Assembly: GCA_036426205.1 (NCBI GenBank)
Contig: CM071579.1
Coordinates: 20,012,782 to 20,076,781 of the forward strand
DNA from: Ascaphus truei
Taxonomy: Eukaryota > Chordata > Amphibia > Anura > Ascaphidae
Reading direction: 5' to 3'
Length of the DNA stretch: 64,000 nt
Shown: positions 48,501-58,844 of the stretch, piece after piece
How positions within the stretch are numbered: the first letter of the stretch is position 1
Layout: each line of letters begins with the position of its first letter
Program-made: the position numbers and the translations under genes
Notes under the pieces: model-generated
Databases searched by the model: none
What the model saw: only the letters and a program-made list of their open reading frames with translations
What the model was told of the DNA's origin: nothing

Positions 48501-51500
48501 ATTGGACATAAAGTTGGTTAACCCCGCGCAAGGTTTTGAGTGCGCTGATCTGGGAGGGAGAGAGGGGGGACGCGCATGCGAGAGCTCTGTGAACATTTCA
48601 GGATGTCTGGATTCTTCGCCTGTGTAACATCGATGAAGTTAACTCAACCTTCAGGGCTTCGTCTGCCAGCGAAGAACAAGATACTTTCTCCTGCCGCAGG
48701 TCAGACCGAAATATTTCTCTCTTACTTTTGTCGTTTTTTTTTTATTATTTTTTTTATTTTTTTCTGTTTGCTTAATTGAAGATCTTCTTACTTTATTTTT
48801 CAGCTCCCAGAGAATATTCACTCTTGCCTAGTTTTCCCCTCATAGAGGATTTAATAGAGGATGTCGTTTGACCCTTTGCATCTCCAGAATGGTGCTCTCC
48901 TCAAACGTCATCTGTGTTAAGCGCAGGAGGCAGTTGCTCCCCTGAAAACCCAAGTGTAATGTAAACAGTCTCTGGCTAAATTGGTCAGACATTCAGGGCA
49001 TTGGCCTATATTCACAAAGCTGGCAAACAAGGCAATGCAACCAGAGGCCGTTCTATCCATGTAGGATGGCTATTGCCTTTGTGAATAGCCGATGTCCTGC
49101 GTGGGCTCCCTCCTGAGAGCTGAACGCTGCCACAGGAGAGGGGCCCGAATTACATTTGTGACTGCGTGGGGACCGAATTTAAGTGTCTTCTCTTTCTTGT
49201 GATTTAGGGATCACAGGCGTTATTTCTATGTTAACGAAACCACAGGCGAGTCCCAGTGGGAATTCCCAGATGTGGAGGAGGAGGAGGAGGAGGAGGAGGA
49301 GGAAGGGCAGGCATCCCAAAGCAAATCCGAAGCCGTCTCTAAATTGGCTGAAAGGGTGACGGTGGAAGATGCCCCCGCTCCTCCAGTGGAACCCCCACAG
49401 AGTTGTGCAGGTAATGGGGCATTGCGTGTATTTTGGCCAACGCTGATTAATACGGTGCAAATAATTGCAAACTGTTTGCCATGGATGGGACTGATCAAAG
49501 AATCCCTTGTAATTTAATACAAAGTAGTCGGTGTCTGGATTCATTTAATCGGCGGCAGCCAAAGGTTGCTCCTTTAAAAGCCCATGCAGCACTATTTTTA
49601 TGCAGCAGTGACATCTCAATGTAAAACTTCCTGGTAAAACGTTTTATAAATGGAAACCATGTGCTCTGTAGCTACAATTTGGTGGTCTACGTTTTATATT
49701 ATGCACCAAGCAATGTGGGCCCCGATAATGGGCTTCTCCATCTCCTTATCTGTGTTTTGTTTCTCCCAGAGCCCTTCTCTGTTAAGCCATCAGTTGCACC
49801 CACTGCGCCAGTGACTCCATTATGGGACCATCTTCAGCCTCCTCTGCCAACGCTTCAGCCCCCTCTGCCCTTAGAAGTACCTCTTCCACCGCCCCCTCCA
49901 CCTCCCGAGTCTCCTCCCCCGCCCCCACCTCCGCCCCCCCCACCACCACCACCGCCACCCCCACCCCCTCCTTCTTCTCCCCCTCCTGGAGAAGACTGTG
50001 AGATTGAAGAGGTGGAAATGGAGGAAGATGATGGTGAGGAACCGCCTGCCCCAGGAACCGAGGAAGATTTGCTTGTGAAACCCCTGTCGTCAGAGCTCAC
50101 CCATCCCAAGGTGAGAGCAGGATGAGCGTCGGCTGAATTCTGGGAAAACAAAGCGCGACCCGTTACTAGTGTGCAGATCACCCAATCTGAGACCATGTGA
50201 GCAGAGTAAGGCTTCGCCTTCCGATGCAGTGACCTTGCGATCCCTCACCTCCCGCCTGGAGTGGATGGCACAGGTTTCTTGGGGAGTGTAGGCGGCTTCC
50301 ACAAGATGCCTACTGATTAGAGGTTTTCTATTCACCCTATTGAATTAGTCCCCCGCCTCCCCCCCACTTAATACCATGTTATTGACATTAAATCTGCAGT
50401 TCCCACTTCCATGTTTATTTACCTGAATCATTGATCGCCCCGGAGCTGTTCTGTAGCCCCCCGACCTCCAGAGAGCCCCCTCCCTCTGGTTCCCGAAGAT
50501 GTATTTGTTTTTGTGCAGGTGTAAGACAGACTTTAAATATGAGAAATTGGAATACAAAAAAAATCACAGGTGACTAGTGCATATATATATCTATATCGAT
50601 ATAGATATATAGATATAGATATATTTATCCTATCTCTATTAATCCTTGATTTATTGATTTTTTTTTTTTAGATTGGCACACACACAGCAATGAAAATGTG
50701 TCCCCCAGCTTATACACCATGTCCTAAAACGACAAAGGTTTTTTTTACCAGCCTTAGGTTTTTTCAGTTATGGCAATTGCAGTGTGTGTACATACGCCAA
50801 ATCTTTAAAAAAAAAAATCATTAAAACAAGGATTAATAGAGGGAGAATAAAGATTACAAGCTTTATAACATGTAATACTAACTACATTGTCTATATTCTA
50901 AAATGTGGGTACGGAAAATGTTTTATATTGGGAGAACAATTCATTCTTTAAAAATACGCATTAAGGAGCATATACATTCAATTAAAAAGAAAGATCTGAG
51001 TCTCCCAGTCACTAGACATTTGTCAGCTTGTCCAGAAGGTCAATTTAGCTCACTCACATTTAGTGTGATTGAGCATATTCCACCTTCGGTCAGAAAGGGG
51101 AACCGCCAGAACATCCTAAATAAAAGAGATGTTCTGGATTTTTACCTTGGACACTTTGGTGCCTAACGGCATCAATGTTGACTGGGAAATGAAACCCTTT
51201 TTGTAAAGTTATTCAGCTCCTTGATGTGTATATATGCCTATATATCCGTCCAATATATGCCTAGATATATCCGTCCAATATATGCCTATATATATCTGTC
51301 CAATATATGTCTTTGTATGGTGCTCATACTTTAAATCTTCAAGCAATTGTTTGATACTAGACTGTTGTTCATTGCACAACACTTATCTTTTCCTAAAATG
51401 ACTTAACAAATCTCTAAACATGTCCAATGACGTCTCTTTGTATGCTCTTCACCTCAATTGCATCCACAAGATGTAATTATTGGGAGTGATAAGCAGACAC

Positions 51501-54500
51501 CTAGTAAATTAGTTAACAAATTGAATCATATATTTGAAATGATGGATTCATAGATTTATATTCAAATTCAATGTGACTGATTGTATATACCAAGTCTTTC
51601 CATTTCTTGCATTTAAGGTTTAACCCAAACATTTGTTTTTCTTAGTTTTTTTTTTAAATAATTCTTTAAAGTCACATTCTTATGAATTTGACTTCCCCCT
51701 CTCTTCCCCTATTTAGTTCTCTCTAGACAAAGTGATTTGACTCTTTTGATAAAGCCCAGTTGGGTGAAACGCGTTAGAGCTCGTGTGTGGGGTATCCCCT
51801 CTTTTATTAACTGCCAATGGCCAATATATTTTTTAACATTTACAACCCAGTCTTATCCATTTGTTCATCGCACTGTGCACCGCTGGTATTCTTCCCCTAC
51901 GGGATCTCACCTCCGGACTGTAAATATGGCCAGAGTCCTCAATAGAAAGTCGCACTGTCCTCGGCTGTTGCTGCATTCTATTGGCGTGTCAGAGCTAGGT
52001 TGACATTGGCAGCCATATTGTGTCCACTGGATAAAAACTGCGTATCTCAGGAACCAGGTGGTTGTTGCAGGATTGTATATAGTGTATGGGGGGGAGGGGG
52101 ACCCTGATATTCATGTAATATAAGAAATATAAAACCCTCACCCCCCCTCAAATTTATACGTAAAAGCCGCACTCACTACTGCTTTAAAATACTCGTCCAT
52201 ATAATGAATGAAAGCACGTCATGGTCTTCCTGTTTTATAGAGACTGGTACAATAATAGCTTGAATTTGTGCTCATTTCTAAGGGCCCAATGCATGGACAT
52301 GCAGAATGATGGGTTCTGTGGGCTTCCTGACTAACGCAATCTGATCTGGTTAATACTTTTATGTAGTGAACTTTTCTATAGAGAAGTGGATGCAAAAACG
52401 CTGATCCTTGCCGGTCAGTCTGTATTTGGGGGCTGTATCCTCGGACCAGTTCAGGTTTCCATCTCTGACGCAACGTCTTTCTTTCAGACCAAATCTGACA
52501 CTGCCGTTTCTGGTAAACCCACAAAGCGGAAGGCGACGGACATGTTTGCCGAGCAGGCGGTGACCATTGGGAGCTGTGCCGTACTGTACACTCAGCAGTC
52601 TCTACCAGCAGGTGTGGTGTGGTGTCCAGTTGGTTGACGTTGTTAAATGGCCGGTATCTGTGTCTGGTTGTAACGGAGTGACTCTTGTTCTCAGGTCCTG
52701 CCATGGCTGGAATGAATCTTGCAGCCAATTATTTGGGGATCCCTGTCCAAGTCCCTTCCCCCGTTGTCATGAGCGCTTTGGAGTTTCCCATTCCAAGCAG
52801 CGGCATGGTGCCGCCCTTGCCACACACGTTGCCACACGGGCTTCTGCCCACACCCACCGTGCCAGAGCCACAAACACAGCCACGTACTCAGCCACCGCCA
52901 AGCAAACCGCAGCCCACGGAGAAACCAAAGAAGGCCAAGAAAGAAAAGGTGTCGCTTTGAATTTGTGAATCACATGTGAATGGATTCTGCTCTCTCCGGG
53001 ATTCTAACACTTATTCTCTTCTCATTGGATATCAATTTTAGGTTAAAAAGGGTAAAGCGAAGATGCCGTCTTTGGTCCAGAAGTGGCAGAGTATTCAGCG
53101 GGAACTGGACGAGGAGGAGAACTCGAGCTCCAGCGAGGAGGACAGTAAAGTGGTCAGCCAGAAACGCATTGACGATTGGAGAGTGCAGCAATTACATAGG
53201 TACCAGATCATCCCCCGCTCTGCTCTCTGCCGGTCTTTCCTCTAGAAACCGTGACTAGGGCCTTAGCAGGGATTTGCCTTGTGAGAGATTCGGGCACAAC
53301 ACTACGTACTCTCTCGAACCAGGCAAAAGGGGTAAATAAAGCGTGTACAACGAAGTAACTACACTATAGACAAGGTGTTTATAGAAGCCCAGGAAGCATG
53401 CAGTCTGCCCTATAGAATCATAGTATAAGAATGGCGACCGTGATCACTGGGTGAATACTATTTATTCTACATAGAACCTGTACTCGCCAGCTACTACATA
53501 TCTGCTATTTAATACCGTGATATATGGCAGATAGTGGTTACTTTACCCTCTACCTACTCACTCTTTCATTCTCCACTCACCATTCCTATACAACGATTCT
53601 ATAGGCGAGACTGCAGGCTAGTGGGGTTCTATAAACACCCAGTCTATAAAGTGTTCACCTTGTACACACGTGAGGAATTACACACAAAAAAAGTACCTTT
53701 CGACTGCTTTTTTTTTTTTTAATGCAGTGACTTTATTATTATTACTATTATTACTATGACTACTATTATTACTATTTCTGTAATACTGTGGGTGTCACAT
53801 CACAAACTTTTAGAGCAAGGCTAAAAAAATAAACATACATTACAATGTAAAGAATGAGGAGAAATTGGGAAAGTGATGTGAATGTTAAGGGGAAATAAAC
53901 CAAACTAGTATAAAGTGATCAATGAGAATAGTTGGTCCAAAGCAAAGGTGTTTCAGGTAAGTACCCGGTTTAATGAAACCTATTTCTACACATGTTTCTC
54001 TGCAATTGCTTGTTGTGGGGTGTGACCTGTATGGGTTTCCATTTTTAATTTGCGGTCTTCATATTCAGACCTTTTCTGGCGTGTTGATGCAACCTATTTG
54101 CTTATTCATACTTTTATTTATTTAGTGGGATGGCTGAGAAAAACGCCAACTTTGAAGCTCTTCCGGCAGATTGGAGAGATCGGCTAAAGCGACGGAAAAC
54201 TACTTCAAGCACGTGACCCTTTATTGTGTCTTTTTGTACACCTTGTATAGTTTATTTACCCACAACAGACATTGTAAAGACCCTTCCTTTTTGTTTCTCT
54301 TATAACTGGTGTTATTGTGCTCAGATTAGGAAAGTGTTGAGTTTTTTTCCCCCCTTTAAACCTATTGCCAATTCTTAACCAATCATTGTCACCTAAATAG
54401 GCCTTGTATTTAAGGAACAATTTTCCCTCACAAACTGAAACATAGCAGTCCCCAGGAGATCGAATCGGTCAGCCAGAAATTGGGTTACCACAGTTGTATA

Positions 54501-55090
54501 ACTCCACGGGTCACTTGAGTAAGTTTTAGGGACATTCAGTGTTACTTGACGGTAACCCAAGTTCTGAGTGCCTGAGGCTTTGATCACATCACAGATGTAT
54601 CAAGCACCGGTAAGGGTTTGCGCAACTGATCTGGCATTAACTCCTATTCAAGTCGGTAGTAGTTACAGCTGAATCAAGTGCACTGACCTGTACCAGTGCT
54701 TGACGAATCTGCCCCTTAATACGGATTAGTGTTTAAATAACTTCCCAAAACGATTGTACAATTTTGACGTTGTCCCGTTTCACGGTATTCTCTCTCTTAC
54801 TTCTCCCGTTACGCATGCACTTGGTGCTGGTTGATTCTATTAAACCTAAGCACACTTAACAGTTTTTTTTTTGTTTTTTATATAAACGGTCACAGAAAAT
54901 GATCTTTAGGATTTTAATGTTGACGCAAATACCGGTCTCATAATCAACTTTTGATATGTGGACAATACCCAAAATGAACGAGCTGTTAAAGTAAAGAAGG
55001 AAAATTGTATTTTAAACTGGTTCTTCAGGGTTTTCTTCTGTTCTCTGTAAATGTTGTACATTTTAATAAAATGCATTTTTACCTATGAAT
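36523..55090 (+). CDS. FNBP4: FNBP4, formin-binding protein 4 (complete, 17 coding exons)
   Basis: FNBP4 is a nuclear protein with two WW domains that bind proline-rich partners such as formins. Coding exons are 36523-36625, 37543-37641, 37781-37914, 41839-42031, 42173-42320, 42400-42523, 43088-43420, 43539-43731, 44815-44927, 45817-45921, 48156-48289, 49208-49410, 49770-50110, 52488-52611, 52695-52948, 53042-53199 and 54126-54216. They sum to 2850 nt, an exact number of codons: 949 residues plus TGA, against 1017 recalled for human. The start MGKKTRAAPGRRPILQLSPP and the end NFEALPADWRDRLKRRK match the family, and every junction is GT-AG in phase. A long 3' UTR runs to AATAAA at 55065. Large introns contain Penelope-type elements and minisatellites. 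Confidence 0.97.
38230..40760 (-). mobile_element. Penelope-like retroelement, decayed, in FNBP4 intron 3
   Basis: Read on the - strand, 40425-40750 carries the reverse transcriptase pieces GTRFAPSYANIFMDVWE and, about 30 residues on, YIDD (40490-40501), the catalytic box. 39550-40089 encodes a GIY-YIG endonuclease with VVYMLQCPCGLQYVGR and a downstream RILEH. This RT plus GIY-YIG order is specific to Penelope-like elements. Frames are broken and the N-terminal RT part is missing. The downstream end carries a hammerhead-like motif at 38438-38470. The element runs against FNBP4. Outer limits are approximate. Confidence 0.85.
38438..38470 (-). ncRNA. Hammerhead-ribozyme-like motif at the Penelope element end
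   Basis: Read on the - strand: CTGAAGA (the CTGANGA core), a short hairpin with GCA/TGC, then GAAA followed by CGCGTA. GAAC just before the core pairs with GTTC just after the predicted cleavage triplet GTA, giving stem I. ACGCGT is its own reverse complement, so stem III is too short alone but could form between two copies, as known for dimeric hammerheads of Penelope-like elements. All core residues are present. Activity is inferred, not shown. Confidence 0.65.
41547..41790. repeat. 23-bp minisatellite just upstream of FNBP4 exon 4
   Basis: About ten copies of TCTGTGTAGGAAGGTTATCT with TGC. Each unit resembles a 3' splice site (TCTGCCTCTGTGTAG before GAAGG). The array ends 48 nt before the real exon at 41839. 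A good branch-point match, TGCTAAC, lies just after the array at about 41791-41799. Confidence 0.9.
42173..42320 (+). CDS. FNBP4: FNBP4 exon 5: first WW domain
   Basis: Encodes VGVEMGDWQEVWDENTG, then CYYYWNTESNEVTWELPQ. The two spaced tryptophans (DWQEVW and VTWELP), the YYYWN aromatic block and the final proline form a classical WW fold that binds proline-rich ligands. The whole domain lies in this exon, which is in phase 1 at the start and phase 2 at the end. Confidence 0.95.
43088..43420 (+). CDS. FNBP4: FNBP4 exon 7: conserved acidic region
   Basis: Begins EVNEGVQALSHKEEEKMGVA and continues ASLLAPLLPEAVKEEEERWR, then RRVICKED. The second half is rich in Glu, Asp and Ser (SSESEEEMEEQDTLELEMVL), typical of this protein's disordered acidic stretch. 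Intact frame. Confidence 0.93.
44199..44593. mobile_element. Harbinger-like MITE in FNBP4 intron 8
   Basis: Ends GGCTGCGTCCATAGA and TCTATGGACGCAGCC are perfect inverted repeats of 15 bp, flanked by TAA on both sides (44196-44198 and 44594-44596). The interior is GC-rich with its own inverted repeats. The three-base TAA duplication fits PIF/Harbinger elements. Confidence 0.75.
45050..45785. repeat. GT-rich minisatellite, unit about 30 bp, before FNBP4 exon 10
   Basis: More than 20 copies of GTGTGTTTGCGTGTGATGGG followed by AATAAGCAGT, with unit length varying through the internal (GT)n. It ends about 30 nt before the exon at 45817. Alternating purine-pyrimidine tracts could adopt Z-DNA. The valine/cysteine-rich frames here are artefacts. 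Confidence 0.92.
46210..46690 (+). mobile_element. Penelope-type element end in FNBP4 intron 10
   Basis: An AT-rich stretch ends in the hammerhead-like motif at 46650-46681. No reverse transcriptase remains. TAGGAAATTGTTTTTTAGCC at about 46215 recurs at about 47334 as TAGGAAATGTTTTTTAGCC, which suggests a second partial copy with the 54-bp minisatellite between them. Confidence 0.55.
46650..46681 (+). ncRNA. Hammerhead-ribozyme-like motif, sense to FNBP4
   Basis: CTGATGA (46650-46656), a small hairpin with GTC/GAT pairing (one G-T wobble), GAAA (46669-46672), then CGCGTA with the predicted cleavage after A at 46678. ACCC before the core pairs with GGGT after the cleavage point, giving stem I of 4 bp. 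Stem III is the palindrome ACGCGT. The core is complete. It lies in the transcribed strand sense of FNBP4 intron 10. Confidence 0.65.
46866..47230. repeat. 54-bp minisatellite in FNBP4 intron 10
   Basis: Seven copies of a unit with CACGTGGGTCTGCTTACAGA and GATCTTCTCATAAACGGCCT. Starts of GATCTTCTC at 46886, 46940, 46994 and 47048 show a 54-bp period; variants with TGAGTGTGAG are 50 bp. Two unit types (GAGACGG and GAGCGTG) alternate. Confidence 0.93.
47590..47775 (+). repeat. CORE-SINE/MIR-like SINE
   Basis: Contains GGGGTTCAATTCCTGGTGTC (B-box-like), CTTGTGACCTTGGACAAGTC, ACTTTCTCTCCCTGTGCCTC and the tail GTAAAGCGCTATGTAAAACT ending in (TTA)n. It matches the reverse copy at 5790-5995. Confidence 0.7.
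47814..48086. mobile_element. hAT-like MITE family B copy, best preserved
   Basis: Ends CAGGGGTGCGCAAA and TTTGCGCACCCCTG are inverted repeats. The flanks CATTAAAC and CTATAAAC are an imperfect 8-bp duplication. The interior holds a palindrome around TCATGTGACGTCACATGACC. Confidence 0.75.
48156..49410 (+). CDS. FNBP4: FNBP4 exons 11-12: second WW domain split by an intron
   Basis: Exon 11 (48156-48289) ends in KGWSCHWDR and exon 12 (49208-49410) continues DHRRYFYVNETTGESQWEFP. Together they form the second WW domain, with the intron cutting inside it in phase 2. Exon 12 then runs into a pure (GAG)n glutamate tract of about eleven codons at 49275-49305, which may vary in length. Confidence 0.95.
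49770..50110 (+). CDS. FNBP4: FNBP4 exon 13: polyproline tract
   Basis: After WDHLQPPLPTLQPPLPLEVP the exon encodes a run of about 35 residues that are nearly all proline, broken by ESPP and ending in SSPPPGED, then the acidic EIEEVEMEEDDGEEPPAPGT. The tract is longer than the matching segment I recall in human FNBP4. Proline runs of this type are ligands for WW, SH3 and profilin, and could bind the protein's own WW domains. The glycine-rich frame on the other strand is its mirror image. Confidence 0.93.
50585..50636. repeat. AT-rich palindromic microsatellite
   Basis: ATATATATATCTATATCGAT and its mirror ATATAGATATATAG form a short perfect palindrome followed by (ATAG)n-like sequence, at the left edge of the Penelope-type element. 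Confidence 0.7.
50640..51800 (+). mobile_element. Penelope-like retroelement 3' fragment, in FNBP4 intron 13
   Basis: The frame at 50903-51166 encodes KMFYIGRTIHSLKIRIKEHI, then LPVTRHLSACPEGQF and NRQNILNKRDVLDFYLG, a GIY-YIG endonuclease C-terminal part like that of the element at 38230-40760 but from a different subfamily. A tandem of ATATATGCCTATATATCCGT units follows (51230-51310), and the end carries a degraded hammerhead-like motif at 51741-51780. Reverse transcriptase is absent. Orientation is the same as FNBP4. Confidence 0.75.
51741..51780 (+). ncRNA. Degraded hammerhead-like motif
   Basis: CTCT before and AGAG after the core can pair (stem I), GCCCA and TGGGT form stem II, and GAAACGCGTT follows. 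The core reads TTGATAA in place of CTGANGA, changing the positions equivalent to C3 and G8. G8 is needed for catalysis, so this copy should be inactive although its stems survive. Confidence 0.5.
54126..54216 (+). CDS. FNBP4: FNBP4 last exon
   Basis: Encodes GMAEKNANFEALPADWRDRL then KRRKTTSST and a TGA at 54214-54216, matching the conserved FNBP4 C-terminus with its basic KRRK signal. The 3' UTR follows. Confidence 0.95.
55065..55070 (+). terminator. FNBP4: FNBP4 poly(A) signal
   Basis: AATAAA lies 850 nt after the stop in an AT-rich 3' UTR. A second AATAAA is at about 55187, inside what looks like flanking sequence. Confidence 0.7.
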
Positions 55091-55199
55091 CAGATTGCAC
55101 ATTATTGATATGCAGCAGCAAGAAGTGCTTCGAGTTTAGCAGACTTTCAGTCGATTCGTTAAAATCGCTGTTTTGTATAATCACAAATAAAGAACACAC

Positions 55200-55285
55200 A
55201 CAGTAGGGTGACTTATTGCGTCCCCTGATACTCAGTAGGGTGACTTATTGCGTCCCCTGATACTCAGTGGGGTGACTTATTGTGG
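55200..55285. repeat. Three tandem copies of a 38-bp unit
   Basis: AGTAGGGTGACTTATTGCGT and CCCCTGATACTC repeat at about 55202, 55240 and, in part, 55266. Lies just after the FNBP4 3' end. Confidence 0.8.
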
Positions 55286-55307
55286 ATTCCCGTCTACAGT
55301 CAAGATC

Positions 55308-55455
55308 CCCTCAGTCAATTTGACAGCCACCTGTGCTGAAGTTTAGATCCTTAAATCCTGACCTGTTAGGGAATCTCTGCTTCAGCACAGATGGCTTTCA
55401 TTGAATGAGCCACCTGTGCTGAAGTAGGGAAACCTTACCTGTTGGGGGATCTTGC
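55308..55455. mobile_element. Palindromic MITE family A copy between FNBP4 and AGBL2
   Basis: CTCTGCTTCAGCACAGATGG pairs with GAGCCACCTGTGCTGAAG. An additional CCACCTGTGCTGAAG and CCTGACCTGTTAGGG at the left suggest a rearranged copy. A half copy lies at 55990-56050 and another fragment at 57715-57780. Confidence 0.7.
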
Positions 55456-55696
55456 CGACAAGTTAGGAACCACGGAGTGGGGAATGTGCAGCGTGGCCCT
55501 GGGGGAAGGGGGGGGGGAGAGAGGGAAATGTGCGGCGCTGGGGGGGAGATGTGTGGCACTAGGGTGGGAGTGGGGGGTATGTGCAGCACAGTGCTAGGGT
55601 ATGTGTGGAGGAATCTGCAGCGCAGTAAACTCATGCAGCAATTCCAAATAATGGGATCTGCACAGGGTTGCACCGCTTTAAATTCTCATTTTAGAA

Positions 55697-55702
55697 TTTA
55701 TT
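55697..55702 (-). terminator. AGBL2: Candidate AGBL2 poly(A) signal
   Basis: TTTATT on the + strand is AATAAA on the - strand, 600 nt after the AGBL2 stop. It is the first canonical signal I see downstream. FNBP4 and AGBL2 would thus end about 600 bp apart, tail to tail. Confidence 0.4.
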
Positions 55703-56302
55703 GTCCGTTCCCTTCATTCAGCTGTAAGTAATTATTTTCCGTTAGCTGTGGGTTCGTCCTGGGCAGATTAACTTCATCTTGGGATCCAGCCTTCACTTTC
55801 ATTTATATTGTGGTTTTGTGTGCTCCAGTATTACATCGGCTGCTGCTAAAACAAAGAACGGTTAATATTTCCCATTTCTGCGCTAGAAGACTAAACCTAG
55901 ATGGCATCTAATATCCCCAAATAAACTTCTCTCAGGAACACACAGCTTTGTAAAGCTTCAACCGGCATGAATGATCCCTTAGGATAGGGGCACACAACAG
56001 TCCTCAAGCTTCCACCAACAGGTCAGGTTTTCAGGATATCCCAGCTTCGTTAGCCTCCGATTGGGCGGGGGGAGAGGGAAGGGGAAACGTCAGCAGATGT
56101 ATAGGTCTTTGTATGCAGCTGCTACCTCTTCTGATTGTGGAACACTTTCTAAACACTTTGTATTGGGACACACACACACTATGTCACTGTTACATGCCAG
56201 AGGGTCAGTATAAAGCCCTGTGCTGCTGTGGGCATTATGGATCACTGCAGCACCCACTGTCCAGACTGTCACTATCCGGCTTCACCTTACTTTAGGAAAT
56301 GT

Positions 56303-58786
56303 TCAGTCTTCTGTAGCCGGCACGGGACAGGGCTCAAACTTGGCTGCACCGGGACTTTTGCTTACAGGCTCGGATAAATCTTTCTTCTGTTTATGCAGAA
56401 GGCTGTCCACATATTCTGCAGCCACAAAATACATCTTTTTGCTCAAACAAGTGATTTAAAAGGATCACTAGCGCAATACACCCCCCAAATTCTACAAGGA
56501 GTCTATAACATGGAAATATTACAGTGTCAGATTATACAAATTCATACCACCCATCATCGCTAATTCAGCTCAATATAAGCTTGGTCACCTACAGCACATG
56601 CTGTTTCATCCACTCAAATGTTCCATGCTTGTATCAGCCTTAGAGCAGCAATTCTCCTCTCCACTAACCATGCTACCTTCAGCCCTGGGGATCCTCGCTT
56701 CCTGAAAGACTTACTGGTGAAAAGTACAGCATTTAAACCTCCCTCCACGGGAAACAACCCGGCTGCTACATCTCGGCCATGTGATCAGTTCTCGCTTCCT
56801 ACTGGAGGCCATTTTTCCCCCCCTTTAAAAAGCAGGAAGTAATACTGCTAACTTTGTACCCAGAGCTGAAAATAGCAAGCAAAAAAAAAAGCGGAGGCGA
56901 GTTAATTAGGGGGAATTGCTGCGTTAGATAACCGAAAAAGGAGCCAGTGTACAGATCTCTGGCTTGTCTTCTAGCAAGTTCTGCTCAGCTCCTGGACATG
57001 GGCCCGGCTCATTCACCCCTTAAGTTTTTCATCATTGCTACTTTTCTTTATCAATGTTCTGACTTTGTACCTGAAATGTTCCCGTTTGGTTTCTGTAGCT
57101 CAGACTATTAAATGGATTCCTTAACCAATGCAAAAAAAAAAAAAAACCCAGCACCCAAATGTATCAAAGGAAAGTGATCCCACGAAAAGCAGCTACCCCG
57201 ACTGATAAACTCAGTGCGCTTCTCTTAGGGTCTTCTGGGCTGTGGCTGTTTAGGGCAGTGCCCATTATAAAGGTGGCTAACCTCGTTAGAGCTTGTGCCC
57301 CCTCCACACACTCCAAACAGTTCCTATTACCTGAGGAAACCAGGGAGATTATAGACTCCTGGCGGACTCTGGCCATCCTACAGATCTTGGGACTGATGCT
57401 CTGTGCTGGATCCCCAAGGGAAACAGACGAGTTCTCCAGGTTTTTCTGCTTTACTCCCTCCAGGCTGAAGCTGGGGAGGCAGTACGCTTGTTAGTGAGGA
57501 GTACTGTTACACAATCGTACTTCAACTGCTCAGTAACACTTCAATGGAAAATTCAGAGCAAAGTACATTAACGCTAAGAAACAAATGCTTAACATTATTT
57601 GGTGTCAATGTAACCCCACATTTTAAACTACAAATGTGCCACAATTTCTATAAATCCCAATTTGAAAAGAGGACCAACCCCTAAGGGGCCCTACAACGCT
57701 TTCTTCTTCTAGATCAAGGGTGGCCAACTCCAGGCCTTAACCTGGCCTGTTGGTGGCTCTTAAGGACTGGAATTGGCCACTCTTGCACTACCGGTATTTT
57801 ATTTAGCAGTTTGTAGTGTGTATGGGCTCACTGTAATTACCTTACCCATAGGTTTGTAGTGTGTATGGGCTCACTGTAATTACCTTACCCATAGGTTTTT
57901 GTCCCAGCCGTGGAAAGTACGCGAGATAAAGATGGTTTTCCTGAGTAAGGAAGAGAGGTTGACGTTAGACGTAAGATGGGGGGGGGGGGTATACCTTGGT
58001 AGTTGAACAATACGGGGACAGGATGTTGGCCGTACCTCTTTTAAGCGCATGATCTGCAATGCGTCTTCTGTCATCATAATCCAGCACGGCATCGAATGGC
58101 AGGGGGTGCTGCCTGATGGGTGAAATCGCTTTGGGTAATGGGGGTAAACTGGGCCCCTGAATGACGGTCACAATGAGAGGCAGGCGATTCCCAGTCACAG
58201 GCTCATGGGACTTCAACGTAACATGTCGATGACAAAGGTTATCAACCAGAGAGAAGTCTCCTGTGGGACAAGCATTTAAACATTTCTGTAATCAAGGTAG
58301 CGCCTTGTAACCCTTTTATTGGCATATATAATCCTATTGGGGCCTTGTGTACATAGGCAACTGACAGGGCACGACTTACCGACATAGGAGGTTGGGAGTC
58401 TGTTGATCAGCTGAGTCTTCAGAGATACAGATTCTTGTTTGCGCGTGTAGGACAGATGAGACTTTGCTAATAACATAGAAACGAAGCAATGAGAGTCTGG
58501 TTCCCAATCCGTACTGGGGCAGGTGTAACACTGGAGCCAGGAAGAAGCAGGCGGATAGATGCTATGGTCATGCCTTGAAAGTGGCAGCAGGCTTACGACG
58601 CTTTGGCCAAAGGGTTAAACTAAATAACCCTTTTTTCAAGAGAATATATAGGTATTGCACTGTGTATTTTTGTCACATTGGAAGTAGCTTTGGGCATCTT
58701 TGTCTGTTCTTTGTTGTATACATTTAGCCACGCCCACTAGCACTCCTTTTGACACTTGTATACATATACACATATACACATATACA

Positions 58787-58844
<58 letters not shown>

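Noticed and set aside
49855..50196. Glycine-rich - strand frame
   Set aside because: Mirror image of the FNBP4 polyproline exon on the + strand.
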